Positions 1-9,595 are shown, numbered from the stretch's first letter. The stretch is 64,000 bases of DNA from Proteus faecis (GCF_003144395.1 NZ_PENZ01000012.1:1-64000), one strand, 5' to 3'. Made by a program: numbers and translations. Notes: a model not told the origin generated them from the letters alone.

Positions 1-10
1 GAGGAGGTGC

Positions 11-38
11 ATTCTACATCTTCCTCATTCAGTGTCAA
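11..38 (-). promoter_or_regulatory. rRNA operon P2 promoter (reads left, out of window)
   Basis: On the minus strand a TTGACA -35 (33-38) and a TAGAAT -10 (11-16) are separated by 16 bp. Start and layout resemble enterobacterial rrn P2, and P1 lies about 110 bp upstream. The 16S gene itself is outside the window. Confidence 0.8.
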
Positions 39-123
39 GCGTTTATTTTCAAGGCTTTTCACTTTTTTTCTTTGTTCTCTCAACCAGTTCGCTTAGCGCC
101 CTGTGCCGTGACAACGAGGACGC

Positions 124-175
124 ATTATAGGGAGTTTTCTGAGGCTGGCAATAGTTTTTTTAAAAAAAATGTTCG
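124..175 (-). promoter_or_regulatory. rRNA operon P1 promoter with UP element
   Basis: On the minus strand TTGCCA (146-151), a 16 bp spacer and TATAAT (124-129) are followed by a G/C-containing discriminator (GCGTCC). This matches the layout of stringently controlled rrn P1 promoters. Upstream, 152-172 is almost pure A/T and fits an UP element. Fis sites, if present as in E. coli, would lie in the 3' end of gmhB, whose stop codon is only about 50 bp upstream of the -35. The gene order gmhB then rrn is the same as at E. coli rrnH. Confidence 0.85.
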
Positions 176-200
176 TTTGTTGGTAATTTAAACGAAGTGC

Positions 201-788
201 CTATTTTTTGTGGCTTTTTAGCCATTTTGGCAAGTCTGCTAGGCTATCGAGAACAAAATCTGCGCACTGTTGTGCCTCTTCTGTTATCTCTTTTCCTGTG
301 CGAACAAGAATTTTATGCCCCACTCCCGCAGCTTTTGCTGCCAACATATCTTCTTTTTTATCACCAACCATATAAGAAGAAGCCATATCGATGTTTAATT
401 GTGCTTTCGCATCCATAAACATACCTGGGGCTGGTTTGCGACAATCACATTCTTTCTTATATTCACCTACAGCGGCATCAGGATGGTGAGGACAATAATA
501 GATACCATCCAAATCAACACCTCTATCTGCCAAAGACCAATCCATCCACTCTGTTAAATGTAAAAATTGATCTTCACTATAGTAGCCACGACCAATGCCC
601 GATTGATTAGTCACGAGTACCAAGGCATATCCCATCGCTTTTAATTCAGCCATTGCCTCAATAACGCCATCGATAAACTCAAAGTTATCAATTTCAGACA
701 CATAACCATGGTCTATATTAATAGTTCCATCGCGATCTAAAAAAATCGCAGAAATCCCCTTGCTCACAACATTACTCCATTTAGACAT
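201..788 (-). CDS. gmhB: D-glycero-beta-D-manno-heptose-1,7-bisphosphate 7-phosphatase GmhB
   Basis: GmhB removes the C7 phosphate during synthesis of ADP-heptose for the LPS inner core; it is a cytosolic HAD-family phosphatase. The product has the HAD motif LDRDGT (nucleophile D18, D20) and the zinc-loop ligands C99, H101, C114 and C116 (CPH then CDC). At 195 residues it is close to the 191 of E. coli. An upstream in-frame start would add 36 unrelated residues and overlap the met operator, so the ATG at 788 is chosen. It is divergent from metN and ends just before the rRNA operon promoters, as in E. coli. Confidence 0.93.
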   Translation of the reverse strand: MSKWSNVVSKGISAIFLDRDGTINIDHGYVSEIDNFEFIDGVIEAMAELKAMGYALVLVTNQSGIGRGYYSEDQFLHLTEWMDWSLADRGVDLDGIYYCPHHPDAAVGEYKKECDCRKPAPGMFMDAKAQLNIDMASSYMVGDKKEDMLAAKAAGVGHKILVRTGKEITEEAQQCADFVLDSLADLPKWLKSHKK

Positions 789-867
789 TTTTATTAGTAT
801 CGCATGTTTTTTCTTATATAGAGAATGATATCCATAGCTTTCTTTATTACTCGCCAACTCTTTTTTA

Positions 868-898
868 TTGACTTGGACGTCTAGACGCCTTAACATCT
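868..898 (+). promoter_or_regulatory. metNIQ promoter overlapped by MetJ operator (met boxes)
   Basis: Three consecutive 8-mers resemble the met box AGACGTCT: GGACGTCT (875-882), AGACGCCT (883-890) and a weaker TAACATCT (891-898). They overlap a promoter of TTGACT (868-873), 17 bp and TAACAT (891-896). MetJ with S-adenosylmethionine is known to repress metNIQ through tandem met boxes. The match is seen in the sequence; repression here is inferred. Confidence 0.8.
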
Positions 899-955
899 AT
901 TCTAACTCGGGCAGAATAGTCTTTATGTCCCATATCTACTTATATAAAGAAAAAC

Positions 956-1987
956 ATGATTAAACTGACGAATATAAATAAAGTGTTTAAGCAGGGAGAG
1001 CGTTCAATACAAGCGCTATCAAACATTAACCTGCATGTACCACAAGGGCAGATTTTTGGTGTTATCGGATCGTCAGGAGCGGGTAAAAGTACATTAATAC
1101 GTTGTGTGAACATGTTAGAAAAACCAACTTCAGGTGAAGTACTTGTTGATGGTCGTGATCTGACTAAGTTATCTGATAAAGAATTAACAAAAGCACGTCG
1201 TGGCATTGGTATGATTTTCCAACATTTCAACTTACTGTCTTCTCGTACAGTATTTGATAATGTGGCTCTACCATTAGAACTTGATAGTACACCGCGTACT
1301 GAAATTAATAAGCGTGTTAATGAATTACTTGAATTAGTCGGTTTGTCAGATAAGAAAGAGTATTATCCAGCAAACTTATCTGGTGGGCAAAAGCAACGTG
1401 TTGCAATTGCACGCGCATTAGCAAATTCACCAAACGTTTTATTGTGTGATGAAGCAACTAGCGCCCTTGATCCAGCAACAACACGTTCTATTTTAGAATT
1501 ACTAAAAGATATTAACCGTCGTTTAGGCCTCACCATTTTATTAATCACGCATGAAATGGACGTTGTAAAACGTATTTGTGATCAGGTTGCAGTCATAAGT
1601 GGTGGTGAATTAGTTGAAAGTGATGCGGTGAGTGCAGTTTTCTCTCATCCCAAAACACCGGTTTCTCAGGCTTTTATCCAATCAACACTGCAATTGGATA
1701 TTCCTGAAGATTACAAAGAACGTATGAAACCAGAATGGGAGGAAGGGTTATTCCCATTATTAAAACTTGAATTTAACGGTCAATCAGTTGATGCACCATT
1801 AATGTCTATTGTTGCTCGTCGTTTTGACGCAGATATTAATATTTTAAGTTCACAAATGGACTATGCCGGTGGTGTTAAGTTTGGCGTGATGTTAGCTGAG
1901 CTACACGGTAAGAATGGTAATACTGAAAAGTCTATTGCGTTTTTAGAAGAGCATCATGTGAAAGTAGAGGTTCTCGGTTATGTCTGA
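956..1987 (+). CDS. metN: Methionine ABC transporter ATP-binding protein MetN
   Basis: MetN is the ATPase of the D/L-methionine importer MetNIQ at the inner face of the cytoplasmic membrane. Visible are a Walker [10 protein letters not shown] (residues 38-46), the ABC signature LSGGQ (141-145) and a Walker B ending in D165-E166. A C-terminal NIL domain from about 265 to 343 is known in this family to bind methionine and inhibit transport. The 343 residues match the family length. It is first in the operon, behind the MetJ boxes, and overlaps metI by 8 nt, which suggests translational coupling. Confidence 0.95.
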   Translation: MIKLTNINKVFKQGERSIQALSNINLHVPQGQIFGVIGSSGAGKSTLIRCVNMLEKPTSGEVLVDGRDLTKLSDKELTKARRGIGMIFQHFNLLSSRTVFDNVALPLELDSTPRTEINKRVNELLELVGLSDKKEYYPANLSGGQKQRVAIARALANSPNVLLCDEATSALDPATTRSILELLKDINRRLGLTILLITHEMDVVKRICDQVAVISGGELVESDAVSAVFSHPKTPVSQAFIQSTLQLDIPEDYKERMKPEWEEGLFPLLKLEFNGQSVDAPLMSIVARRFDADINILSSQMDYAGGVKFGVMLAELHGKNGNTEKSIAFLEEHHVKVEVLGYV

Positions 1988-2633
1988 AGGAATGATTTAT
2001 TTATTAATTAGTGGGATCTGGGAAACCTTAGTCATGACCTTCGTTTCAGGCTTCTTTGGTTTTATCATCGGACTACCACTTGGTGTTTTACTTTATGTCA
2101 CTCGTCCTGAACAAATTATGGCAAATCCACCTGCCTATCGTGTGATCTCAGCACTTGTGAATATTTTTAGGGCTATCCCTTTTATTATCTTACTTGTATG
2201 GATGATCCCTTTTACTCGCTTAGTTGTAGGAACATCCATTGGCTTACAAGCGGCTATCGTGCCATTAACGGTTGCTGCGGCACCTTTTATAGCTCGTATG
2301 GTCGAAAATACACTATTGGAAATCCCACAAGGATTAATTGAAGCATCTCGTTCTATGGGTGCAACACCAATGCAAATTATTAAGAAAGTTTTATTACCAG
2401 AATCGTTACCAGGCTTGATTAATGCTGCAACTATTACACTAATTACATTAGTGGGTTACTCAGCTATGGGTGGTGCTGTTGGTGCCGGTGGTTTAGGTCA
2501 AATTGGCTATCAATATGGTTATGTTGGCTATAATGCAACGGTAATGAATATTGTCATTGTTCTACTCGTTATTCTTGTTTTTATCATTCAGTTTTTCGGC
2601 GATCGCTTAGTGAAGCTGACAACACATAAATAA
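1980..2633 (+). CDS. metI: Methionine ABC transporter permease MetI
   Basis: MetI is the membrane channel of the MetNIQ importer. The 217-residue product has about five hydrophobic segments. It also has the permease EAA loop ([10 protein letters not shown], about 121-145), which docks on the ATPase MetN. The length equals that of E. coli MetI. Its ATG lies within the last codons of metN (8 nt overlap), and metQ follows 66 nt downstream in the same transcription unit. Confidence 0.95.
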   Translation: MSEGMIYLLISGIWETLVMTFVSGFFGFIIGLPLGVLLYVTRPEQIMANPPAYRVISALVNIFRAIPFIILLVWMIPFTRLVVGTSIGLQAAIVPLTVAAAPFIARMVENTLLEIPQGLIEASRSMGATPMQIIKKVLLPESLPGLINAATITLITLVGYSAMGGAVGAGGLGQIGYQYGYVGYNATVMNIVIVLLVILVFIIQFFGDRLVKLTTHK

Positions 2634-2699
2634 TTAGATTGAAGGTTTCAATTATTAAATCGGGACCTTTTAATTAACAGATCAAATAAGGGTAAATGT

Positions 2700-3515
2700 A
2701 TGTCATTGAAATTTAAATCGCTCGCAGTCGTAAGTGCTTTAATTGGCGCATTAGCATTAGCTGGTTGTGGTGAAAAAGAAAAAGATCCAAACCATATTCG
2801 TGTTGGTGTTATTTCTGGCTCCGAGCAACAAGTTGCAGAAGTAGCAAAACAAGTAGCTAAAGATAAATATGGTCTTGATGTAGAACTCGTTACTTTCAAT
2901 GACTTTGTGATGCCTAATGAATCATTAAGTCGTGGTGATATCGATCTTAATGCATTCCAACATAAACCTTATTTAGATCAGCAAATTAAAGATCGTAATT
3001 TTAAAATTACTGCGGTGGGAAATACCTTTATTTACCCAATCGCAGGTTACTCTAAAAAAATTACTGATTTAGCGGATTTACCTGATGGCGCTCAAGTGGC
3101 TATCCCTAACGATCCAACTAACTTAGGTCGTTCACTGCTGTTACTAGAAAAAGTAGGATTAATCAAATTAAAAGACGGTGTAGGCTTATTACCAACTTCT
3201 TTAGATATTATTGAAAATCCTAAAAATCTAAAATTAGTAGAATTAGAAGCACCTCAATTACCACGTTCATTAGATGATCAAAAAATCTATTTGGCGGTAA
3301 TTAATACCACTTATGCAAGCCAAGTAAACTTAACACCAGCAAAAGACGGCATTTTTGTTGAAAATAAAGACTCTCCATATGTAAATATCATTGTTGCACG
3401 CGAAGATAATAAAGACAGTGAGAATGTGAAGAAATTTATTCAAGCCTATCAAACAGATGAAGTAGATAGTGCTGCAAATAAAATCTTTAACGGTGGTGCT
3501 GTAAAAGGCTGGTAA
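2700..3515 (+). CDS. metQ: Methionine-binding lipoprotein MetQ
   Basis: MetQ is the periplasmic receptor that delivers methionine to MetNI. The N terminus is a lipoprotein signal peptide ending in the lipobox LAGC, so Cys23 would be lipidated after cleavage. The remainder is a NlpA/MetQ-type binding domain, including the family stretch FQHKPYLDQ. The 271 residues match the usual length. It is last in metNIQ and is followed at once by an intrinsic terminator. Confidence 0.95.
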   Translation: MSLKFKSLAVVSALIGALALAGCGEKEKDPNHIRVGVISGSEQQVAEVAKQVAKDKYGLDVELVTFNDFVMPNESLSRGDIDLNAFQHKPYLDQQIKDRNFKITAVGNTFIYPIAGYSKKITDLADLPDGAQVAIPNDPTNLGRSLLLLEKVGLIKLKDGVGLLPTSLDIIENPKNLKLVELEAPQLPRSLDDQKIYLAVINTTYASQVNLTPAKDGIFVENKDSPYVNIIVAREDNKDSENVKKFIQAYQTDEVDSAANKIFNGGAVKGW

Positions 3516-3542
3516 TACGTTTAAATTTAGCTTAATTATAAA

Positions 3543-3576
3543 AAAGGCGGACATTTGTTCGCCTTTCTCTTTTTTA
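3543..3576 (+). terminator. Intrinsic terminator of metNIQ
   Basis: AAAGGCG (3543-3549) pairs with CGCCTTT (3560-3566). A G-T pair and two more base pairs extend the stem to a four-base loop, and a T-rich run follows. It lies 27 nt after metQ. Confidence 0.85.
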
Positions 3577-3645
3577 CTTGGCTAATTTGCATTAAATTAG
3601 TGCCGTTTAATTTTTGTCTAGACAATAATAAAGAGGATATTACCC

Positions 3646-4056
3646 ATGCACATGCGCTTGCTACTTATTGGCATCATGGCGCTGTTTATGACAGGCTGTT
3701 CAATGCAAAAATCATCTGATGTTGATCAGTCTAAATTTACGGATATGCGTTTAAATAAACCAGGGCAACCACAGAAGCCCAAATCACAGACTTTACCTTC
3801 AGTACGTATTGTTGAAAAAACAGAAGATCTTTTAGGTGCTCCTTTTAAAGATCTAGGTATTGTCGCAGGAGAGTCTTGTCGTCAAACATTACAAGATCCA
3901 CCAGCAAGTTTACCTATTGCTAAAAAAAGAATGGCAACAAAAGCAGCCTACAAAAATGCAAATGCCGTTTTGTTACATGAATGCCAAATTGTCACAGGCC
4001 TAGGTTGCTATCAATCCGCTATTTGTGAAGGCTCAGCACTACTTATTACTAAATGA
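3646..4056 (+). CDS. rcsF: Outer-membrane stress lipoprotein RcsF
   Basis: RcsF senses envelope and LPS damage and activates the Rcs phosphorelay by contacting IgaA; it is loaded into BamA-OMP complexes. There is a lipoprotein signal with lipobox MTGC (Cys18), then a proline/lysine-rich linker. The folded domain carries four cysteines (78, 113, 121, 127) in the spacing of the two non-consecutive disulfides of E. coli RcsF. The 136 residues match the family (134 in E. coli). It overlaps trmO by 4 nt. The metQ-rcsF-trmO-proS order is conserved. Confidence 0.93.
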   Translation: MHMRLLLIGIMALFMTGCSMQKSSDVDQSKFTDMRLNKPGQPQKPKSQTLPSVRIVEKTEDLLGAPFKDLGIVAGESCRQTLQDPPASLPIAKKRMATKAAYKNANAVLLHECQIVTGLGCYQSAICEGSALLITK

Positions 4057-4760
4057 ATACCTACCAAATGAATCCTATAGGGTATATTTCGAGCCCTTAT
4101 AAAGAAAAATTTGCTGTTCCACGCCAACCTGGATTAATCCAGGATGGCGGCGGGCAACTTATTCTACATACACCTTATAATCACCCTGATGCAGTGAGAG
4201 GTTTAGAGCAATTTAGTCACCTTTGGTTAATTTTTGTTTTTCATCAAACAGCACAACATGGTTGGCATCCACTCGTTCGTCCCCCAAGATTAGGCGGTAA
4301 CGCCAAAGTTGGTGTATTTGCAACTCGCTCAACCTTTCGCCCCAACCCAATTGGTATGTCATTGGTTGAATTGAAAAAAGTAAATATAGAGAATCAATCT
4401 GTTATTTTAGAACTAGGTAGCCTTGATTTAGTTGATGGTACGCCTATTCTTGATATCAAACCTTATTTACCATTTGCAGAATCTCGCCCAAATGCAATTG
4501 CAGGATTTGCACAAGAAGCACCCAACAATGAAATGTCTGTTTTCTTTTCGCAGCTTGCATTAGAACAACTGCAATACTATGCCAATGAATACCCTCATCT
4601 TCCGCGTTTTATTACCCAAGTATTACAGCAAGATCCTCGCCCTGCTTATAAAAAGGACGAACAAAGTGATAGAATTTATGCGGTACACTTACTCGAATTT
4701 AATATTCGCTGGCAAGTCAATCAACAACAGACACTTGTTCTTAGTATAGAACCGCGGTAA
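4053..4760 (+). CDS. trmO: tRNA (N6-threonylcarbamoyladenosine-37-N6)-methyltransferase TrmO
   Basis: TrmO (formerly TsaA/YaeB) methylates t6A37 to m6t6A in tRNA-Thr using S-adenosylmethionine. The N terminus NPIGYISSPY..KFAVPRQP and the block FATRSTFRPNPIGMS are the family hallmarks of its single-sheet beta-barrel fold. At 235 residues it is the same size as E. coli YaeB. Its ATG overlaps the rcsF stop by 4 nt (ATGA), so the two are probably translated from one mRNA. Confidence 0.92.
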   Translation: MNTYQMNPIGYISSPYKEKFAVPRQPGLIQDGGGQLILHTPYNHPDAVRGLEQFSHLWLIFVFHQTAQHGWHPLVRPPRLGGNAKVGVFATRSTFRPNPIGMSLVELKKVNIENQSVILELGSLDLVDGTPILDIKPYLPFAESRPNAIAGFAQEAPNNEMSVFFSQLALEQLQYYANEYPHLPRFITQVLQQDPRPAYKKDEQSDRIYAVHLLEFNIRWQVNQQQTLVLSIEPR

Positions 4761-4967
4761 CTTGCTATTACCTTCATTGATATTGTTATCATGAATAATC
4801 TGATCTGAAAGTCATTCTCATGTCTTTAGACAAATCAGATTGAAAAAAATGCTTTGCCCCTTTTGGCAGACCTAAGTCACTGGTAGACTAAAGTCCTTCT
4901 CTAATTATATTGATATAGACTGGCGTGACAGTCAGCCTAAGTATTTTTGTTCTAATGGAACCTAATA

Positions 4968-6683
4968 ATGCGTACTAGCCACTATTTGCTCTCTACTCTA
5001 AAAGAGACACCTGCTGATGCAGAAATTGTCAGCCATCAACTTATGCTTCGCGCAGGCATGATCCGTAAACTCGCTTCTGGTCTTTATGATTGGATGCCTA
5101 CAGGCGTTCGTGTTCTAAGAAAAATTGAAAAAATTGTTCGTGAAGAGATGGACAACGCAGGCTCTCTTGAGATTTCAATGCCCGTTGTTCAACCCGCTGA
5201 CTTATGGCTAGAAAGTGGTCGCTGGGAACAGTATGGTCCTGAATTACTGCGTTTTTCAGACAGAGGTGAGCGCCCATTTGTTTTAGGCCCGACTCATGAA
5301 GAAGTTGTTACGGATATTGTTCGTAATGAAATTACCTCTTACAAACAACTTCCACTGAACTTATATCAAATCCAAACTAAATTCCGTGATGAAGTACGCC
5401 CTCGTTTTGGTGTTATGCGTTCTCGTGAATTTATCATGAAAGATGCTTACTCTTTCCATATCTCTCAAGAGTCTTTACAAGAGACTTACGACAGAATGTA
5501 CGAGGCTTACAGCAAAATTTTCTCACGTATTGGTTTAGATTTCCGCCCAGTACTTGCAGATACTGGCTCTATCGGTGGTAATGCCTCTCATGAATTCCAA
5601 GTTTTAGCAGACAGCGGTGAAGATGATATCGTCTTCTCTACTGGCTCTGACTATGCAGCCAATATCGAATTAGCAGAAGCAATAATGCCTGCGACTCCAC
5701 GCGCTGCGGCAACTGAAGAATTACGTTTAGTGGATACACCAAACGCTAAAACAATTGCTGAATTAGTCGAACAGTTCAATCTGCCAATTGAAAAAACAGT
5801 TAAGACACTGATTGTTCATGGCACAAAAGAAAGTGGTCACCCATTAGTTGCATTATTAGTCCGTGGCGATCACGAACTTAATGAAGTTAAAGCAGAAAAA
5901 TGCGCTATCGTTGCAGCACCTTTAACTTTCGCTACTGAAGCTGAAATACGCCAAGCTGTAAATGCAGGACCAGGTTCACTAGGCCCTGTTAATCTGCCAC
6001 TGCCAGTTATTATGGATCGTTCAGTCTCTATAATGAGTGATTTCAGTGCAGGTGCAAACGTTGATGGTAAACACTATTTTGGTATCAACTGGGAGCGTGA
6101 TCTGCCTATTGCTGAAATTGCTGACATCCGTAACGTTGTTGAAGGTGATCCAAGCCCAGATGGCAAAGGAACGTTGCTAATTAAACGTGGTATTGAAGTT
6201 GGTCATATCTTCCAACTTGGCACAAAATATTCAGAAGCATTAAAAGCAACCGTACAAAACGAAGAAGGCCATAATCAAATCGTTACTATGGGTTGTTATG
6301 GTATCGGTATAACTCGTATCGTTGCTGCTGCTATTGAACAAAATCATGATGCACGCGGTATTATTTGGCCAGATGCGATTGCACCATTCCAAGTTGCTAT
6401 TTTACCAATGAATATGCACCGTTCTTATCGTGTTAAAGAAGTCGCTGACAAACTTTATAACGAATTACGCGCTCAAGGTATTGATGTTTTATTTGATGAT
6501 CGTAAAGAACGTCCTGGTGTAATGTTTGCTGATATGGAACTTATCGGTATTCCACACACGATCGTGATTGGTGATCGTAACTTAGACAACAACCAAATCG
6601 AATATAAAGCGCGTCGTAGTGATGATAAATCACTGGTCAATGTTGACGATGTTGTCGCCTTTATCAAAGAGCAACTCGCTTAA
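4968..6683 (+). CDS. proS: Prolyl-tRNA synthetase ProS
   Basis: ProS charges tRNA-Pro in the cytosol. It is a class II synthetase of bacterial type: a catalytic core with the motif 2 region [17 protein letters not shown], an inserted YbaK-like editing domain at about residues 225-400 that hydrolyses Ala-tRNA-Pro, and a C-terminal anticodon-binding domain from about 470. The 571 residues match E. coli (572). The 207 nt leader contains an 8 bp stem (AATCTGAT 4797-4804 with ATCAGATT 4834-4841), whose role is unclear. Three hairpins follow the stop codon. Confidence 0.96.
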   Translation: MRTSHYLLSTLKETPADAEIVSHQLMLRAGMIRKLASGLYDWMPTGVRVLRKIEKIVREEMDNAGSLEISMPVVQPADLWLESGRWEQYGPELLRFSDRGERPFVLGPTHEEVVTDIVRNEITSYKQLPLNLYQIQTKFRDEVRPRFGVMRSREFIMKDAYSFHISQESLQETYDRMYEAYSKIFSRIGLDFRPVLADTGSIGGNASHEFQVLADSGEDDIVFSTGSDYAANIELAEAIMPATPRAAATEELRLVDTPNAKTIAELVEQFNLPIEKTVKTLIVHGTKESGHPLVALLVRGDHELNEVKAEKCAIVAAPLTFATEAEIRQAVNAGPGSLGPVNLPLPVIMDRSVSIMSDFSAGANVDGKHYFGINWERDLPIAEIADIRNVVEGDPSPDGKGTLLIKRGIEVGHIFQLGTKYSEALKATVQNEEGHNQIVTMGCYGIGITRIVAAAIEQNHDARGIIWPDAIAPFQVAILPMNMHRSYRVKEVADKLYNELRAQGIDVLFDDRKERPGVMFADMELIGIPHTIVIGDRNLDNNQIEYKARRSDDKSLVNVDDVVAFIKEQLA

Positions 6684-6688
6684 TCATT

Positions 6689-6752
6689 AAGCCTCTTATT
6701 TTTGAGGCTTGATTGATAAGTTACCAGCGTATCCTCTCAGATACGCTGGTAA
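6689..6752. terminator. Two hairpins downstream of proS
   Basis: First hairpin: AAGCCTC (6689-6695) pairs with GAGGCTT (6704-6710) across an 8 nt loop. Second hairpin: the 13 bp arms 6721-6733 and 6740-6752 are perfectly complementary around a 6 nt loop. Neither has a convincing T tract on the plus strand, so they may act as mRNA 3'-end stabilisers rather than classical terminators. Confidence 0.6.
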
Positions 6753-6775
6753 CTGCAATCAGAATAATATATCAA

Positions 6776-6817
6776 ACGAAAAAGACTGAGTTCAGTTCAA
6801 TACCGGACTCAGTCTTT
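6776..6817 (-). terminator. Terminator of nlpE (possibly bidirectional)
   Basis: The 11 bp arms AAAGACTGAGT (6781-6791) and ACTCAGTCTTT (6807-6817) are perfectly paired. On the minus strand the stem runs into TTTTTCG, so it suits nlpE transcription. It lies in the convergent proS/nlpE gap. Confidence 0.7.
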
Positions 6818-6895
6818 GCTCAACTCATTTAAACTGTCTAATAAACGCAATACTATTCAATAGGCGATTTTTTATTAAAACAAAACCGCTAAAAC

Positions 6896-7573
6896 TCAAC
6901 TTCTGCCACTGCGATGGTTTCCACAAGAGCCATGGCGATTAAAACGAGGCTTCGCATCCGTAACCACTAATGCTCGATCAAATTTACCATCTTCCATCGA
7001 AGGCCGAATACTGTAATAACCATTAACTTCAAGGTAAACAGGTGTTCCACCATCAACACCCGTTGAGAAATAGCCTTTTTCCAATTCAATACCACTGGCT
7101 GCGTAAACGCGTCCTGATTGGCAATCTTTAAACGTACCTGCATCGGCAAAATAGGTATATTCACCTGCGAGCTGTTTAGGCTGAACCTTAGCTAAGGTAT
7201 AATTTAGTTCTGAGTTAATAACGTTGCCATCAATATCAAGCATAACTAATTTATCTTCGCGAGGTAAATAATAGCTCTTCTCACCATAGCTATTAGTCAA
7301 CGTCAGCTTATCTTTACCTAATGCCCATGTTCCTGACTCAAAGAAACTACGTTTCTCATCAGGTAAACCTTGATAGCTTTGCTCCATAACGTAAGAGCCA
7401 TCTTGATTAACAAGAATTGTTGTGTCGATACCAGAACAATCGGCACAAGGCAGAATACTGTTGTAAGTTTGATCTACAATTTTTCCATCAAGTGATAAGC
7501 CAATATTATTTTGACAACCTGACAGCACAAATAACCCCGCAGCAACGGCTGCAAATAAAAATTTTTTCCCCAT
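6896..7573 (-). CDS. nlpE: Envelope stress lipoprotein NlpE (CutF)
   Basis: NlpE is an outer-membrane lipoprotein that signals surface contact and lipoprotein-trafficking or oxidative stress to the CpxAR system. It has a lipobox LSGC (Cys20), then the N-terminal domain with a CxxC pair (C43, C46 in PCADCSG). The C-terminal OB-type domain carries two further cysteines (KDCQSG and GSCGN). The 225 residues compare with 236 in E. coli. A GGGAG ribosome site lies 6 nt before the ATG at 7573. An adjacent ATG at 7576 and a TTG at 7579 are possible but too close to that site. Confidence 0.9.
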   Translation of the reverse strand: MGKKFLFAAVAAGLFVLSGCQNNIGLSLDGKIVDQTYNSILPCADCSGIDTTILVNQDGSYVMEQSYQGLPDEKRSFFESGTWALGKDKLTLTNSYGEKSYYLPREDKLVMLDIDGNVINSELNYTLAKVQPKQLAGEYTYFADAGTFKDCQSGRVYAASGIELEKGYFSTGVDGGTPVYLEVNGYYSIRPSMEDGKFDRALVVTDAKPRFNRHGSCGNHRSGRS

Positions 7574-7837
7574 CATCAACTCCCTACATTCTGGGTACTT
7601 TTTAATAAATCATTTTCAATATGATTCTAACATTTTTTAAAATAAAAAGGGGCAATAAAACAAGCTTTAAGACAAATGCACCCATAATGCTAATTATTTC
7701 TCAAATCACTTCGAATAAAGCACTATTTCAGAAAATTATTATAATAACTATTGTGCTCACATCGAATAACAGCATAATGATTTTATTCTGAATTATTCAC
7801 TGGCGGCAACACCGCCACGAAAGAGTGGTGAGGGAAT

Positions 7838-8098
7838 ATGTCAACAAATACAGAATATCAACCAATTAACTGTGATGATTATGAGTATCTGGAGTTAGCA
7901 TGCCAGCGTGGTTTAGCGCTCCATATTGAACTACATGATGGTGAGCTTATTGAAGGTATTGCGGATGATCTTTTTTTAAGCAAGAAAGTTGAATACCTAA
8001 AAGTCAAAACATCTGAAGGCTCTAAAGATTTACGACTGGATGTTATTGCCAGTTTTTCTAATCCCGAACTTGGGACAATCATTATTAAATCGGAATAA
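7838..8098 (+). CDS. rof: Rho-binding antiterminator Rof (YaeO)
   Basis: Rof binds the Rho hexamer near its primary RNA site and inhibits Rho-dependent termination. The 86-residue acidic protein has the YaeO/Rof Sm-like fold sequence (CDDYEYLELACQ, then HDGELIEGIADD) and matches E. coli in length. A GAGGG ribosome site lies 3-7 nt before the ATG. The leader has two overlapping, mutually exclusive stems: TGGCGG/CCGCCA (7801-7817) and CCAC/GTGG (7815-7828). The order nlpE-rof-tilS follows E. coli. Confidence 0.9.
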   Translation: MSTNTEYQPINCDDYEYLELACQRGLALHIELHDGELIEGIADDLFLSKKVEYLKVKTSEGSKDLRLDVIASFSNPELGTIIIKSE

Positions 8099-8100
8099 CC

Positions 8101-8133
8101 GAATAAAGAACAACCGCCAACAGGCGGTTGTTC
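8101..8133 (-). terminator. Terminator between rof and tilS
   Basis: The 11 bp arms GAACAACCGCC (8108-8118) and GGCGGTTGTTC (8123-8133) pair around a 4 nt loop. On the minus strand the stem leads into TTTATTC. Its right arm overlaps the tilS stop codon, so termination occurs right at the gene end. It may also slow rof transcription. Confidence 0.8.
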
Positions 8134-9466
8134 ATTCATGAGCCTTTCGCCACCCAATAGTAATAGCATGTTCTGATGTTGCTTTTCCCTCAAAAGTAAC
8201 AAATGTATCAATAGCTACAATTAGCGTATCATTATAATAAATCAAAGGGATCCTAGTTCTACGCCAAGGCGCAATTTCAAGCTCTTGCCAAATTTTTTTA
8301 CTATGCCGAGCATGTTCTCGCCCTACAATACGTAAAGATGTTTGTGTTAAACCAAAACGCACGGTGACTTTTTCATCACTTGAAGGCTTTCTAACCGTGT
8401 TTTTTCCTGTTTCGGCTACAAGAGATAGCGTCCCTAAACCATTAGGTAAATATAAAGGTTCACTGAGCGACGACCACTCAATAATGTGATCTACGAGCTC
8501 TTCGATGATTGGAACTAAATAAAGGCGTTGCTTATAGCGCCTGACTTCATCTTGATCAAATTGTAATCGAGGTGCTGCATCTTCTTTTGCTAATGCAACT
8601 TCTTGCCATAATCGTAAGATTTGTTGTCGTGATGGCATGGATTTATTATGTTTAGCAAACCAGCGCCTCAGTAACGCGTTACGCTTTATAACACTACAAT
8701 GGGCAAGTTGATTAATATCTAAGCTATTCTCAATATCCATTAAACCATTAAGTTCAGAGTCTAATAGTTCATCTAATAGTGCCTCTTGTTCACCACACAA
8801 TGCAGCACTTCGAGTTACTGCTTGTGAAAAATGAGGCCAACGTTGAGTTAGTAAAGGCATAACACGTAATCGTAAAAAATTACGATCGTAACGATCATCT
8901 TGGTTACTATCGTCTTCTATCCAATCTAGCCCTTGCTCAGTAGCATAAAATTCAATTTGCTCACGCGTAATATTGAGTAAAGGGCGAAGTAAATAACTAT
9001 TCTCGAACACCATTTTGGCAGGCATCGAGGAAAGTCCAGCAGGACCACTACCTCGCTTTAAAGCCAGTAAAAAAGTTTCAGCTTGATCATCTTGGTGTTG
9101 AGCTGTCACTAACACTTGTTGCGACTGTAAATATCGACGAAAAGCTTCATAACGCGCCTCTCGTGCCCCCTTTTCAAGCCCTCCATCTTTAGGATCGACA
9201 CTCACTTTTTCACTGATAAAATCAACACGCCATTGCTGACAACATTGTTTACAATGAGTAAGCCAATCATCTGCTCTGATATTTAATCCATGATGAATAT
9301 AGATAGCTGTTAATTCTAAAGGTAATTGGAATTCATCACGTAAACGTACAAGCCCTTGTAATAAAACAGTGGAATCTACCCCCCCACTAAAACCCACCAA
9401 AATTTTAGTGTAAGGATCAATTTGTTGTTTGATTTCTTTAAGGAGTAAGTCGTATTTCTGTTTCAT
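8132..9466 (-). CDS. tilS: tRNA(Ile)-lysidine synthetase TilS
   Basis: TilS attaches lysine to C34 of the CAU-anticodon tRNA-Ile so that it reads AUA. The N-terminal ATP-pyrophosphatase (PP-loop) motif SGGVDS is at residues 27-32. TilS-type N-terminal, substrate-binding and C-terminal domains follow. The 444 residues compare with 432 in E. coli. It is convergent with rof, and a terminator hairpin overlaps its stop codon. It is essential in most bacteria. Confidence 0.94.
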   Translation of the reverse strand: MKQKYDLLLKEIKQQIDPYTKILVGFSGGVDSTVLLQGLVRLRDEFQLPLELTAIYIHHGLNIRADDWLTHCKQCCQQWRVDFISEKVSVDPKDGGLEKGAREARYEAFRRYLQSQQVLVTAQHQDDQAETFLLALKRGSGPAGLSSMPAKMVFENSYLLRPLLNITREQIEFYATEQGLDWIEDDSNQDDRYDRNFLRLRVMPLLTQRWPHFSQAVTRSAALCGEQEALLDELLDSELNGLMDIENSLDINQLAHCSVIKRNALLRRWFAKHNKSMPSRQQILRLWQEVALAKEDAAPRLQFDQDEVRRYKQRLYLVPIIEELVDHIIEWSSLSEPLYLPNGLGTLSLVAETGKNTVRKPSSDEKVTVRFGLTQTSLRIVGREHARHSKKIWQELEIAPWRRTRIPLIYYNDTLIVAIDTFVTFEGKATSEHAITIGWRKAHE

Positions 9467-9595
9467 TGTATCGTTATTTATCTGTGAATTCAGATGATTA
9501 TGTTAAGCTTTTCTATCTGATTTTGCACGAATACAACGTCCCCCTGAAAAATGAATATAAGATTTAAGATATTTTATTACTGATGAAGAAAGATA

